Notes: generated from the sequence alone by a model not told the origin. A stretch of DNA of 64,000 nucleotides from Sphingobacterium tenebrionis (GCF_037126265.1 NZ_JAYLLN010000001.1:1-64000); one strand, 5' to 3'; shown: positions 44,235-56,316, numbered from the stretch's first letter. Program-made: numbers and translations.

Positions 44235-44272
44235 AAGGTTGATTTCGGAAGGAATCAACCTTTTGTTTTTTT
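44235..44272 (+). terminator. Terminator of yicC-gmk-nadD
   Basis: Perfect 10-bp stem (AAGGTTGATT with AATCAACCTT, 8-nt loop) followed by TTTTGTTTTTT. Confidence 0.9.
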
Positions 44273-44285
44273 CTTAACTTCGCAT

Positions 44286-45065
44286 ATGACAAAAAAGAAA
44301 CCTACCATCTTGGTAGTTAACGATGATGGCATCACGGCTCCTGGCATCAAGGTGCTATTGGAAGTGATGCAGGAATTGGGAGAAGTGGTGGTTGTGGCGC
44401 CTGATAGCCCACAATCGGGAATGGGACATGCCATTACCATTGGCAAGCCGCTTCGATTGGATAAAATCGACCTATATCCTGGAGTAGAAATGTATAAATG
44501 CTCCGGTACACCTGTAGACTGTGTTAAACTTGCTGTTAACAAGATATTCAAGGGAAAAAAACCTGACCTATGTGTATCGGGAATCAACCATGGGCTTAAC
44601 TATTCCATCAATGTTCTTTATTCCGGAACGATGTCTGCTGCGGTAGAGGGGGCAATAGAAGGGATTCCATCGGTTGGCTATTCGCTAGATGATTTCGCCT
44701 ACAATGCCGATTTTTCCCATACAAGACCTTACGTAAAAGCAATAGCGATGCAGGTTTTGGAACATGGACTCCCTAAAAACAGTCTACTGAACGTGAATTT
44801 CCCTAATGTGAAAAAGGAAATAAAGGGCATAAAAGTATGTCGGCAAGCAAATGCCAAGTGGTTTGAGGAGTTTGATGAGCGCCTAGACCCTTACCAAAGG
44901 GAATATTTCTGGATGACGGGTAAGTTTGATCTACAGGATCGAGGCGAAGATACCGATGCTTATGCCATCAACAATGGTTTTGTTTCGATCGTTCCTACGC
45001 AATTTGATATGACGGCACACCATGTGATTCCGGAGTTGAATTCATGGAGTTTTGATATTAAATAG
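44286..45065 (+). CDS. surE: 5'/3'-nucleotidase SurE
   Basis: Metal-dependent nucleoside monophosphate phosphatase. The 259 residues show VNDDGI (Asp13, Asp14), the PQSGMGHAIT segment, CSGTPVDCVK and SGINHGLN, all metal- or substrate-site elements. Upstream TAACTTCG (44275-44282), one mismatch from the -7 element, ends 4 bases before the ATG, again hinting at a leaderless transcript. The next small gene begins at the base after its stop. Confidence 0.96.
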   Translation: MTKKKPTILVVNDDGITAPGIKVLLEVMQELGEVVVVAPDSPQSGMGHAITIGKPLRLDKIDLYPGVEMYKCSGTPVDCVKLAVNKIFKGKKPDLCVSGINHGLNYSINVLYSGTMSAAVEGAIEGIPSVGYSLDDFAYNADFSHTRPYVKAIAMQVLEHGLPKNSLLNVNFPNVKKEIKGIKVCRQANAKWFEEFDERLDPYQREYFWMTGKFDLQDRGEDTDAYAINNGFVSIVPTQFDMTAHHVIPELNSWSFDIK

Positions 45066-45383
45066 ATGAAGAATAATTTATTGATCGGCTTTGTGCTGGG
45101 CTTAATTTTTCCGGTCTTGGCCTTTTTTCTGACCAAGCATACGGATGTTCAGATGCAGCTTTTCCCCGATAAGCCAACAGGATTGTATGTTATTGCGGGA
45201 GCCATCAACCTGATGAGCTGTTATGTTTGCTATAAAAAAGGATTGGATAAAGTTGGAAACGGTTTTGTGTTGGCTACCTTTCTAGGCATGTTGCTGATGG
45301 TCTTCAGCAAAACCTTGTTCATTCCAACGGAAAAAGATGAAGAATATGGAATTAACATTAGGGTTTTCACCCTGTCCGAATGA
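45066..45383 (+). CDS. Small membrane protein between surE and mqnD
   Basis: A 105-residue protein with three hydrophobic segments (about residues 4-22, 36-52 and 64-85). I do not recognise a family. It begins one base after surE and its end overlaps mqnD by 38 bp, so it is translationally coupled to both. The long out-of-frame overlap with mqnD means its C-terminal residues (EYGINIRVFTLSE) are read from the mqnD start region; the end may be poorly constrained. Function unknown. Confidence 0.65.
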   Translation: MKNNLLIGFVLGLIFPVLAFFLTKHTDVQMQLFPDKPTGLYVIAGAINLMSCYVCYKKGLDKVGNGFVLATFLGMLLMVFSKTLFIPTEKDEEYGINIRVFTLSE

Positions 45384-46215
45384 TACGTTTATATTTGATG
45401 CGTTGATCCACAATAAGATAGCTTGTGATGATCTGTCGTTTCACGTGGAATATCATGATGTGGAGACCTTGAATGAAAAGGCTTTCCGTGGAGAGTTGGA
45501 TATCACCAAGTTGAGCTACCATGCATTTGCTTATGCCACAGAGGATTATGAACTTTTGGACGCGGGAAGTGCTTTAGGCTTTGGTGTTGGACCTTTGTTG
45601 ATCAGCAAGGATCCTGCTTTGGCCGAAGAGCTGCGTGCTTATGCCGGCAAACCTCTTCCAGAACACTTTCTTGGGCTGAAAGTGGGCATTCCTGGAAAAT
45701 ATACTACAGCCAATTTCTTATTAGGATTGGCCTATCCGGAGCTGACCAATAAGCAGGAAATGGTTTTTTCGGATATTGAAAAATCTGTTCTGGATGGTTC
45801 TATCGATATTGGCCTGATCATACACGAAAATAGGTTCACTTATATGGATCGTGGGCTGTACAAAATCCAGGATCTTGGCGATTATTGGGAGAAAACAACT
45901 GGCTCCCCGATTCCATTGGGAGGTATTGTGATCAAAAGATCATTGCCTGAGGAGGTAAAGCTCCAGGTGAATCGGTTATTAAGGGAAAGTGTGGCTTTTG
46001 CATTTGCCAACCCCAAATCAGGGATTGACTATATCCGTTCTCATGCGCAGGAAATGGATGAAGCCGTGATGTACAAGCACATCGAACTGTATGTGAACAA
46101 ATATTCAGAGGATCTTGGAGAAGAGGGTAAAAAAGCTGTAATTGAATTGTTTGAACAGGCTAGGGCCAACAATTTAATTCCTTCGAGCACTAAAAGTATA
46201 TTTTTAGTAAAATAA
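45346..46215 (+). CDS. mqnD: 1,4-dihydroxy-6-naphthoate synthase (MqnD-like)
   Basis: Enzyme of the futalosine route to menaquinone, or a close relative. About 289 residues of periplasmic-binding-protein-like fold, opening with LTLGFSPCPNDTFIFDAL, the mark of MqnD, with the DITKLSYHAFAY and LIIHENRFTY motifs. No other mqn gene is in the window, so the pathway is inferred. The frame allows ATG 45337 or 45346; the latter begins the family sequence. It overlaps the preceding small gene by 38 bp. Confidence 0.87.
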   Translation: MELTLGFSPCPNDTFIFDALIHNKIACDDLSFHVEYHDVETLNEKAFRGELDITKLSYHAFAYATEDYELLDAGSALGFGVGPLLISKDPALAEELRAYAGKPLPEHFLGLKVGIPGKYTTANFLLGLAYPELTNKQEMVFSDIEKSVLDGSIDIGLIIHENRFTYMDRGLYKIQDLGDYWEKTTGSPIPLGGIVIKRSLPEEVKLQVNRLLRESVAFAFANPKSGIDYIRSHAQEMDEAVMYKHIELYVNKYSEDLGEEGKKAVIELFEQARANNLIPSSTKSIFLVK

Positions 46216-46344
46216 TTGATAAAAAAGGTTTTGGGTTTTGTTAGTTATCAACCTTAATAACTAAATTTGCCCGATTAGTGTCAAAATGTCTGCATCTTTT
46301 GTTTGGAGTCATTATTGTACAAGCGATTACAGAAATAAAAAATT

Positions 46345-49641
<3,297 letters not shown>

Positions 49642-49646
49642 ATAAA

Positions 49647-50102
49647 ATGATTAATAAAGGATTTATTGTAGGTTGCATCATCTTATTGTCTACACAGATT
49701 ACGAAGGCACAGGATGGAAAAGTAGAGGTAGTAAAGGACACATTGATTAGCCTATTACAAGACTTCAGAGCATTTCATGCAATAAATCCAACTGCTTCTA
49801 AAGCACCAGTAAGTTTGGAACCTAAAATCTTGGACAAATCGAAGGCACGCCGGGTGAAAGTGCGAGGTTTTAGGGTACAGATTTATTCTGGTGGTAATAG
49901 GAATGAAGCAACCAATGTTCAGAATAGCTTTATTCGCCAAAACCCTGATATGAACGCTTATCTTGATTACGTGGAACCGAATTACAGGGTAAAAGTTGGT
50001 GATTTTACCAGCCGTTCTGAAGCTACAGCATACATGAGACGTCTTCGTGGTACATACAGCAATGTATTTGTATTTGTAGAGGATGTCTGGACGTGGCAAT
50101 AG
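49647..50102 (+). CDS. Exported SPOR-domain protein
   Basis: A 151-residue protein with an N-terminal signal segment (ending ITKAQD) and a C-terminal SPOR domain (about residues 70-150): RGFRVQIYSGGNRNEA, VEPNYRVKVGDFTSRSEATAYMRRLRG. SPOR domains bind denuded peptidoglycan glycans, often at the division septum. It follows secA by 5 bp and precedes the M20 peptidase by 12 bp, so it is probably co-transcribed. No enzymatic domain. Confidence 0.88.
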   Translation: MINKGFIVGCIILLSTQITKAQDGKVEVVKDTLISLLQDFRAFHAINPTASKAPVSLEPKILDKSKARRVKVRGFRVQIYSGGNRNEATNVQNSFIRQNPDMNAYLDYVEPNYRVKVGDFTSRSEATAYMRRLRGTYSNVFVFVEDVWTWQ

Positions 50103-50114
50103 TGGAGGAAAATC

Positions 50115-51305
50115 ATGTCATCAATCAAATCCAGGATTCAAGAGCTAGCGCAATCCTATTTTCAAGATACGGTCAATAACCGTAGGTTTCTACACCAAAA
50201 TCCAGAACTTTCTTTTGAGGAATACCAAACATCTGCCTTTGTAAAAAGGGTTTTGGATGATTTGCAGATCCCTTATGAATCCATGGCAAACACGGGAGTG
50301 GTGGCCTTGATAAAAGGTGATTTACCGTCTGACAAGGTATTGGCCTTGCGTGCGGACATGGACGCTCTACCGATCACCGAGGTAGAAGGACGCAGCTATG
50401 GTTCACAGAACATTGGCGTAATGCATGCCTGTGGGCATGATGTGCACACTTCTTCCCTATTGGGTGTTGCGAAGATTTTATCAAGTTTAAGAGGTGACTT
50501 TGGAGGAACGGTCAAACTGATTTTCCAACCTGGAGAAGAACGTTTGCCGGGAGGAGCTTCCCTGATGATCAAAGAAGGGGTATTGCAGAACCCAAGCCCT
50601 CAAGGTATTGTTGGTCAGCATGTGATGCCTTTCATCGAGGCAGGTAAAGTTGGCTTTCGATCCGGTAAATATATGGCCTCCTGCGATGAGTTGTTCATGA
50701 CGGTTCGCGGAAAAGGTGGTCATGGCGCTCAACCCCATCAAAATATCGATCCAATTGCGATAACCGCACAAATCATCACGGCTATGCAGCAGATTGTTAG
50801 CCGCAATGCCGATCCACGTACGCCTTCGGTTTTATCCTGGGGTAAGATCGTGGGTAATGGCGCTACGAACGTTATTCCAGATGAGGTTTACTTGGAAGGA
50901 ACGTTTCGTACGTTTGATGAGGCTTGGCGTGCAGATGCGCATGAGAAGATGCTGAAGATGGCGGTAGGTATTGCAGAAAGTATGGGTGCAAGTTGTGATT
51001 TTGAGGTACGTAAGGGCTATCCTTTCTTGATCAATGAACCGGTTATTACGGAAAAGGCACGTTCTTATGCCGTTGAATATTTAGGAGCAGATAACGTGTT
51101 GGAACTGGATCTATGGCCTGCAGCGGAGGATTTTGCCTATTATTCTCAGGAAACCAATGCCTGCTTCTATCGATTGGGTACTGGAAATGTAGAAAAAGGA
51201 ATCAATTCAGCGGTGCATACCCCGACATTTGATATCGATGAAGAAGCATTGAAAACCAGTATTGGTTTAATGTCTTATATTGCTGTTTCCTATTTAGCGG
51301 ATTAG
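50115..51305 (+). CDS. M20 family metallopeptidase (amidohydrolase)
   Basis: A 396-residue two-zinc hydrolase of the M20/IAA-amino acid hydrolase group. Metal and catalytic elements: LRADMDALPI, HACGHDVHTS, FQPGEE, VGQHVMP and the late HTPTFDIDE. The middle insertion is the M20 dimerisation domain (GKGGHGAQPHQNIDPI). No signal peptide, so cytosolic; probably removes acyl groups from N-acyl-amino acids or cleaves small peptides. Neighbours give no substrate clue. Operon secA-SPOR-M20-51309-GNAT is plausible from the spacing. Confidence 0.92.
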   Translation: MSSIKSRIQELAQSYFQDTVNNRRFLHQNPELSFEEYQTSAFVKRVLDDLQIPYESMANTGVVALIKGDLPSDKVLALRADMDALPITEVEGRSYGSQNIGVMHACGHDVHTSSLLGVAKILSSLRGDFGGTVKLIFQPGEERLPGGASLMIKEGVLQNPSPQGIVGQHVMPFIEAGKVGFRSGKYMASCDELFMTVRGKGGHGAQPHQNIDPIAITAQIITAMQQIVSRNADPRTPSVLSWGKIVGNGATNVIPDEVYLEGTFRTFDEAWRADAHEKMLKMAVGIAESMGASCDFEVRKGYPFLINEPVITEKARSYAVEYLGADNVLELDLWPAAEDFAYYSQETNACFYRLGTGNVEKGINSAVHTPTFDIDEEALKTSIGLMSYIAVSYLAD

Positions 51306-51308
51306 GCC

Positions 51309-51875
51309 ATGTCTTCCCACCACATCGTTCGAGAAAACCAAGAGCCTGCTTTATTTATTGGAGATCCACATCTTTTGGCGGATGAATATGTCAATCAATT
51401 GTTGGAGTGGAGCCCAACCATTATTACTTTATCTTTCCATTACGAAACGCTTAAATCCAGAGGGATCAAGATCGATGTGCTTTTGAATTCGGAGGAGTTG
51501 ATTCGGGAGGAATTGGAGGAAAATCTAGTGGTTATTCCTTATTGGGAGGATTATTTGGCGGTGCTTTTCCAATATTTGAAAGAGCGGAAGAATTATGCCG
51601 TGAACCTGATTATGGATCAGATAGGTTGCAAGGACCTTCTGCCCTATCTGCCTGATTTCACAGTCAATGTTTTTAATGGATCGTATAAGTTGATCTTCAT
51701 CAAACAGTATGATAAATGGTTGCCGGAAGGCTATCAATTATGGATCCCTGATTCGGAGTCTCTTCGTATTTCGAACGTGCGATGGATTACTGAAAGCCTA
51801 TTCGAGGTTGAATCGGATGGTTTTGTAAAGATTGCCCCTTTGTCGGATTACATCATGTTAGGAGAAGAATTATGA
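51309..51875 (+). CDS. Uncharacterised protein, possibly degenerate thiamine pyrophosphokinase-like
   Basis: A 188-residue soluble alpha/beta protein opening MSSHHIVRENQEPALFI. The opening and overall size resemble proteins annotated as thiamine pyrophosphokinase in Bacteroidota, but the substrate motif (GDxDS) is missing: at that point it reads IKIDVLLNSEEL. I give no function. It lies 3 bp after the M20 gene and overlaps the GNAT gene by 4 bp, so it is expressed with them. The organism has ThiL, which makes thiamine diphosphate by the other route. Confidence 0.6.
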   Translation: MSSHHIVRENQEPALFIGDPHLLADEYVNQLLEWSPTIITLSFHYETLKSRGIKIDVLLNSEELIREELEENLVVIPYWEDYLAVLFQYLKERKNYAVNLIMDQIGCKDLLPYLPDFTVNVFNGSYKLIFIKQYDKWLPEGYQLWIPDSESLRISNVRWITESLFEVESDGFVKIAPLSDYIMLGEEL

Positions 51876-52360
51876 TTAAGATTATTCCAGCGACCGTAAA
51901 TGATGCCCGGATCATCCACGAATTGGCCCATGCCATCTGGTATCCGACCTATAAGGATGTGATCAGCCTAGATCAGATTGATTTTATGTTGGAGAAATCC
52001 TATACGGAGGAAGCACTTATTGCGGCGATGGAAGCTGATGTTTCCTTTTATATCTTATTAGAAAGAGGCTTTCCGGTGGGTTTCATGTCCTTGGAACCGC
52101 AAAAGGAATGTTTACGAATCGGGAAACTTTATCTTTTGCCCAATACGCAGGGAAAGGGATATGGTAAGGTGTTTATTGATTTTGCCGCCGAACAGGCTCT
52201 GAAAGCTGGAATTACTGCGCTCGAACTGAATGTCAATAGAAATAATCCGGCTTATGGCTTCTACCTAAAACAGGATTTTGAGGTAGTAGAGTCTGTGGAT
52301 ATCCCCTACTACCAATATGTTCTGAACGATTATGTGATGCGCAAGCCGCTTCAACCCTAA
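51872..52360 (+). CDS. GNAT family N-acetyltransferase
   Basis: A 162-residue acetyltransferase with the acetyl-CoA loop in LYLLPNTQGKGYGKVFID (Q-G-K-G-Y-G) and the C-terminal NRNNPAYGFYLKQDFEVVE strand-helix-strand typical of the fold. The substrate is unknown; the family acetylates amines of proteins, antibiotics or metabolites. It overlaps the preceding gene by 4 bp (translational coupling). Confidence 0.9.
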   Translation: MIKIIPATVNDARIIHELAHAIWYPTYKDVISLDQIDFMLEKSYTEEALIAAMEADVSFYILLERGFPVGFMSLEPQKECLRIGKLYLLPNTQGKGYGKVFIDFAAEQALKAGITALELNVNRNNPAYGFYLKQDFEVVESVDIPYYQYVLNDYVMRKPLQP

Positions 52361-52364
52361 TGTA

Positions 52365-53672
52365 TTAATCTCTTAATTTTTCTACACGAGAAGGTGTCTG
52401 TTCGCCTTTGATGATCCCTCCCAATCCTGCTGCAATAGCTTCAATACTCGATTTGATATTCTGGATATCCAAGGTTTCTACTTCATCATCCACGGTATGG
52501 TAATAGATGTCCTTATCGATCTGGGATGTAGAGAAAGTATGCGCAGGTACGCCCAATGCGGCCAGAACTGCATTATCGCTGCGATAGAATAGGTTCTGTG
52601 TTTTGTAAGGATCCGGATGGAACGTAAAAGCGGAACCCTTAAGGTTTTCCTGCATCAGTTTGCCTAAGTTGGAGGCATCATATCCGGTGATGTAAAGGCT
52701 GTTCGGCCCAAACTTCGAATCCTTTCCGATCATTTCGATATTGATCATCGCAACGACCTGCTCCGGATTGATGTTATTGGAGAAATATTTTGAACCAAAC
52801 ATACCGATCTCCTCTCCTGTAAAGGCCACAAAAATCAATGTTCTTTCGTTGTTGTCCAGCTTTTTGTAATATCTCGCCAACTCGATCATAGCTGTTGTGC
52901 CGGAAGCATCATCATCTGCCCCATTAGCAATAGAATCCTGGTTAACTGCTGGCAGGATGCCAATATGATCGTAATGTGCAGAAATCACTACATATTCATC
53001 TGGTTTTGATTTTCCTGGGATAATACCGGCCACATTGAACATGGGATGTTCGGATTCATTAGTTTTTTGAGATATTTTACGGTTTGCTGGAAGTTCATCC
53101 GCAATGATAAAGATCTTTCCTTTTGTGGTTTTCGGAGCCTGTTCCTTGAAATAGATGTTTTCTCTGCCCATCATCCGTTTGAATCTGGCCAAGAAAGCAG
53201 CATGCGCCTTATCGACCAAGACAATAGCTTGGTTGGTATCCTTTTGTACAATCTCCCGGAATCTTTTGGAGAAATCCTCCTCAGCTGATATTCTCAGTTG
53301 TTTGACATCCACATTATCTTGATGGATTTGTGAAGGATAATTTCCAATGATCAGGAATTCCTCTGGTTTAAGAGCTTTCCCATCAAATTCAACCGACTCT
53401 TCCCCTTGTTTTTTTCGAAGGACCTTAAAAGATTGTCTGTAATTCGCTTCTGCATAAGGTTTAAGGCCAATACTTTTGAATTCCGAAGCAATAAAATCGG
53501 CTGCTTTCTCGATATCCGGAACGGAAAGGGATGATCTTCCTCGCATATCGTCGGAGGCCAGGGTATTCAATATTCTGGTAATATTTTCTTTGCTGCTGAT
53601 TTCAGTGGTTTGGGCAAAGGATAGCTGGCAGGCCAATCCTACTCCTAACAAGGAAAGTAATAACTGTTTCAT
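52365..53672 (-). CDS. Secreted M28 family aminopeptidase
   Basis: A 435-residue exported zinc peptidase. Signal peptide (ending LSFAQ), a spacer (about residues 25-215), then the M28 core: SAHYDHIG, ADDDASGTTAMIELA, FTGEEIGMFGS, MINIEMIGK and HTVDDEVETLD, with all zinc ligands and the catalytic glutamate. Probably an exported aminopeptidase feeding on peptides. It converges with the GNAT gene with only 4 bp between. Confidence 0.92.
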   Translation of the reverse strand: MKQLLLSLLGVGLACQLSFAQTTEISSKENITRILNTLASDDMRGRSSLSVPDIEKAADFIASEFKSIGLKPYAEANYRQSFKVLRKKQGEESVEFDGKALKPEEFLIIGNYPSQIHQDNVDVKQLRISAEEDFSKRFREIVQKDTNQAIVLVDKAHAAFLARFKRMMGRENIYFKEQAPKTTKGKIFIIADELPANRKISQKTNESEHPMFNVAGIIPGKSKPDEYVVISAHYDHIGILPAVNQDSIANGADDDASGTTAMIELARYYKKLDNNERTLIFVAFTGEEIGMFGSKYFSNNINPEQVVAMINIEMIGKDSKFGPNSLYITGYDASNLGKLMQENLKGSAFTFHPDPYKTQNLFYRSDNAVLAALGVPAHTFSTSQIDKDIYYHTVDDEVETLDIQNIKSSIEAIAAGLGGIIKGEQTPSRVEKLRD

Positions 53673-53796
53673 GTTTATGGTAATAAAGTGAACAATAATG
53701 TCATAATTTAAATTGTAGGTTTGAATTTAAAAATTTGGACAGACATTTGCTGTAAATGTAGCTGTAAAATTAATTATATTTGATAAAAAGCAGATC

Positions 53797-54111
53797 ATGA
53801 AAGAAATAAGTGTTCAAGAATTAAAGGATATGATGGATCACAACGTTGAATTCCAATTAATCGACGTACGTGAGCCATTTGAATATGAAGTATCGAACTT
53901 AAACGGTGTAAATATCCCATTATCGGGAGTGGTGATTGAAAAGGACAAGATTTCTAAGGATATTCCTGTTGTTATTCAATGCCGTTCTGGAAAGCGTAGT
54001 GCACAGGCAGTTATGCTTCTGGAGCAAGAAGGTTATACCAACCTTTCCAATCTTTCAGGCGGAATTTTGGCTTGGAAGGAAGCCTTTGACCCAGAAATGG
54101 ATGTTTATTAA
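53797..54111 (+). CDS. Rhodanese-like domain protein
   Basis: A 104-residue single-domain rhodanese (thiosulphate sulphurtransferase-like). The active cysteine is Cys62 in VIQCRSGKRSAQA and the LIDVREPFEYEVSNLNGVNIP opening is standard. Probably handles persulphide sulphur; partner unknown. TATATTTG (53775-53782) sits 14 bases before the ATG, a good promoter -7 element. A strong terminator follows, so it is monocistronic. Confidence 0.93.
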   Translation: MKEISVQELKDMMDHNVEFQLIDVREPFEYEVSNLNGVNIPLSGVVIEKDKISKDIPVVIQCRSGKRSAQAVMLLEQEGYTNLSNLSGGILAWKEAFDPEMDVY

Positions 54112-54128
54112 GAAATAATATTCAAAGG

Positions 54129-54163
54129 AAATGCCCAAGTATACTTGGGCATTTTTGTTTTTA
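54129..54163 (+). terminator. Terminator of the rhodanese gene
   Basis: A perfect 13-bp palindromic stem (AAATGCCCAAGTA and complement) followed by TTTTTGTTTTT. Confidence 0.92.
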
Positions 54164-54310
54164 TAGATTTTCATTGAAGTTCTGTTAAAATAATTTAGGC
54201 TTTATTAAAAAAAGATTAAAAATGATGTTTTCTGAGGCTTTGTTGTTATAAAAATTTTAAAAGAACTAACTTTATAATATTATACCAAAATGTAAACAAA
54301 TACATTATTT

Positions 54311-55735
54311 ATGTCTAAAGAAGCCAATATAACACAGAGTTTCTTCCAAGGAGTAGCACGTAATTTTGACAAGGCTGCAAAATTCACCAAATTCTCTCCA
54401 GGAATCCTAGATCAGATCAAAGCATGTAATTCAATTTTAAGGGTAAAGTTTCCGGTGAAGATCGGAGATGGCATCGAAGTGATTGAAGCCTATCGTGTAC
54501 AGCATTCCCATCACAAGCTGCCGTGTAAAGGTGGTATCCGTTTCAGTATGGAAGTAGATCAGGATGAAGTAATGGCTTTAGCCTCCTTAATGACCTACAA
54601 ATGTGCCATTGTGAATGTGCCTTTTGGAGGTGCCAAGGGAGGTATTAAGATTGATGCCAAGAAGTATAGCGAATATGAGCTAGAAAAGATCACACGTCGT
54701 TATACGACAGAATTAGTGAAAAAGAATTTCATTGGTCCGGGTACAGATGTTCCTGCTCCGGATTACGGTACTGGTGCGCGTGAAATGAGCTGGATCGTGG
54801 ATACTTACACTACTTTAAATCCAAATGAAATCAATGCTCAGGCCTGTGTGACGGGCAAACCTATTTCCCAAGGTGGTGTTCGTGGTCGTACGGAAGCAAC
54901 GGGTTTAGGGGTTTTCTTCGGTGTTCGCGAAGCATGTAAGGTGCAGGAGGACATGGATGCCTTAGGTTTGACGGTAGGTGTGGAAGACAAAAGGGTAATC
55001 GTTCAAGGGTTAGGCAACGTAGGTTATTATGCGGCTAAATTTTTCCAGGAAGCGGGTTCTAAGCTTGTCGGTTTGATCGAATATGAAGGAGCAATCTATT
55101 CAGAAGATGGATTGGATTTGGAGGCTGTTGTGGCGCATCGTAAGCAGACAGGGTCTATTTTAAACTTCCCAGGAGCAACCAATATTGAGGAGTCGGCTAA
55201 AGGATTGGAATATCCATGTGATATCTTGATCCCTGCGGCTTTGGAGTCTGTTATTCATAAAGGAAATGCGGATAAGATCCAAGCGAAGATCGTTGGTGAG
55301 GCGGCAAATGGTCCATTGACACCTGATGCGGACGAAATCTTCTTGAAAAAAGGAATCATGGTAATTCCAGATATCTATCTGAATGCTGGTGGTGTAACGG
55401 TTTCCTATTTTGAGTGGTTGAAAAACCTGAGCCATGTGCGTTACGGACGTTTGGAGAAACGCTTCAGCGAAAATATGTATGCTGAGATCCTGAACATCAT
55501 TGAATCCATGACGAACCAAAAGGTATCTAAATTGGAAAGAAAGATTATTCTAAGAGGCCCTGATGAGGTTGACTTGGTGTATTCAGGATTGGAAGACACC
55601 ATGATCGGATCGTACCAGGAGATCCATCAGATCTTGAAAAACACAGAAGGAGTGGATGATCTACGGACTGCTGCCTTTATCTGTGCGATCAATAAAGTGG
55701 GCGAATCCTATAAAGAATTAGGCATCTTCCCGTAG
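54311..55735 (+). CDS. gdhA: Glutamate dehydrogenase (Glu/Leu/Phe/Val family)
   Basis: Links 2-oxoglutarate and ammonium to glutamate. The 474 residues include the substrate domain (PCKGGIRF, the lysine-bearing VPFGGAKGGI and the TDVPAPDYGTG block) and a Rossmann domain (VIVQGLGNVGYYAAKFF, about residue 237). The N-terminal stretch and the RRYTTELV segment fit NAD(P)-dependent GDH rather than leucine dehydrogenase (shorter). Two small membrane protein genes follow. Coenzyme specificity cannot be read with confidence. Confidence 0.93.
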   Translation: MSKEANITQSFFQGVARNFDKAAKFTKFSPGILDQIKACNSILRVKFPVKIGDGIEVIEAYRVQHSHHKLPCKGGIRFSMEVDQDEVMALASLMTYKCAIVNVPFGGAKGGIKIDAKKYSEYELEKITRRYTTELVKKNFIGPGTDVPAPDYGTGAREMSWIVDTYTTLNPNEINAQACVTGKPISQGGVRGRTEATGLGVFFGVREACKVQEDMDALGLTVGVEDKRVIVQGLGNVGYYAAKFFQEAGSKLVGLIEYEGAIYSEDGLDLEAVVAHRKQTGSILNFPGATNIEESAKGLEYPCDILIPAALESVIHKGNADKIQAKIVGEAANGPLTPDADEIFLKKGIMVIPDIYLNAGGVTVSYFEWLKNLSHVRYGRLEKRFSENMYAEILNIIESMTNQKVSKLERKIILRGPDEVDLVYSGLEDTMIGSYQEIHQILKNTEGVDDLRTAAFICAINKVGESYKELGIFP

Positions 55736-55765
55736 GTAAGCGTTATTATCCTTACCTTTGTTAGT

Positions 55766-56071
55766 ATGAACAAGATGTTTCACCAGACTAAGCAGGCATT
55801 TATGTTTAGTCTGGTTTTTTATGCTTTATCTTTTCTATTGCTACTTTTTAAGGTAGGCATGGCCCCAATTATGTTCAGCATTTCCATGTTGTTGTCTTTG
55901 GTATGGGTAGTGCTGGTGCTCATGGAGATTATGAAATCAGGGCGCATATCGAATTCAGAAAGACTTTTATTAGCCCTATTTATCATCGTATTCAATATTG
56001 TCGCTGGAATCGTTTATTTTTACCTTTTGAGGGAACGGGTTACCGGCATTAAAATCATAAAAAAGAAATGA
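55766..56071 (+). CDS. Small membrane protein downstream of gdhA
   Basis: A 101-residue protein with three hydrophobic helices (about residues 11-27, 30-50 and 65-85) and a basic C-terminus (RERVTGIKIIKKK). I do not recognise a family. It overlaps the next small gene by 4 bp (ATGA), so the two are translationally coupled, and it starts 30 bp after gdhA. No catalytic residues. Function unknown. Confidence 0.65.
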   Translation: MNKMFHQTKQAFMFSLVFYALSFLLLLFKVGMAPIMFSISMLLSLVWVVLVLMEIMKSGRISNSERLLLALFIIVFNIVAGIVYFYLLRERVTGIKIIKKK

Positions 56072-56316
56072 CAAAGAAATTTATATTAAACATTGTACTG
56101 AATTTATTCATCGTATTCTTGGTACTTAGTGGCTGGGCGGCTTTTAACAGCGGGAATATGTTGATCTTGGGGATTTCCATCGCCTTAATGGTTGTTCTGA
56201 TCTATTTAAAAGTAGTTTTATTGAAGCAGGTGAAGCGAGAGGTAAAAACGAAGCAGAATGAAAGATTCCAACAACAACAGCAAAGTGTAAAGCATAAAAA
56301 AGGGGCTAGAAAATAG
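56068..56316 (+). CDS. Small membrane protein, possibly DUF6358-like
   Basis: An 82-residue protein with two hydrophobic helices (about residues 5-27 and 31-52) and a basic, Gln-rich cytoplasmic tail (KREVKTKQNERFQQQQQ). The opening MTKKFILNIVLNLFIVFLVLSG resembles a small membrane family of Sphingobacteriaceae, but the name is unconfirmed. It overlaps the preceding gene by 4 bp; its last codons form part of the bidirectional terminator shared with gcvT. Confidence 0.65.
   Translation: MTKKFILNIVLNLFIVFLVLSGWAAFNSGNMLILGISIALMVVLIYLKVVLLKQVKREVKTKQNERFQQQQQSVKHKKGARK

Noticed and set aside
45438..45451. parS-like GTTTCACGTGGAAT inside mqnD
   Set aside because: Two mismatches in 14, in coding sequence, 30 kb from the intergenic pair. 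A whole-genome ParB search could revive it.
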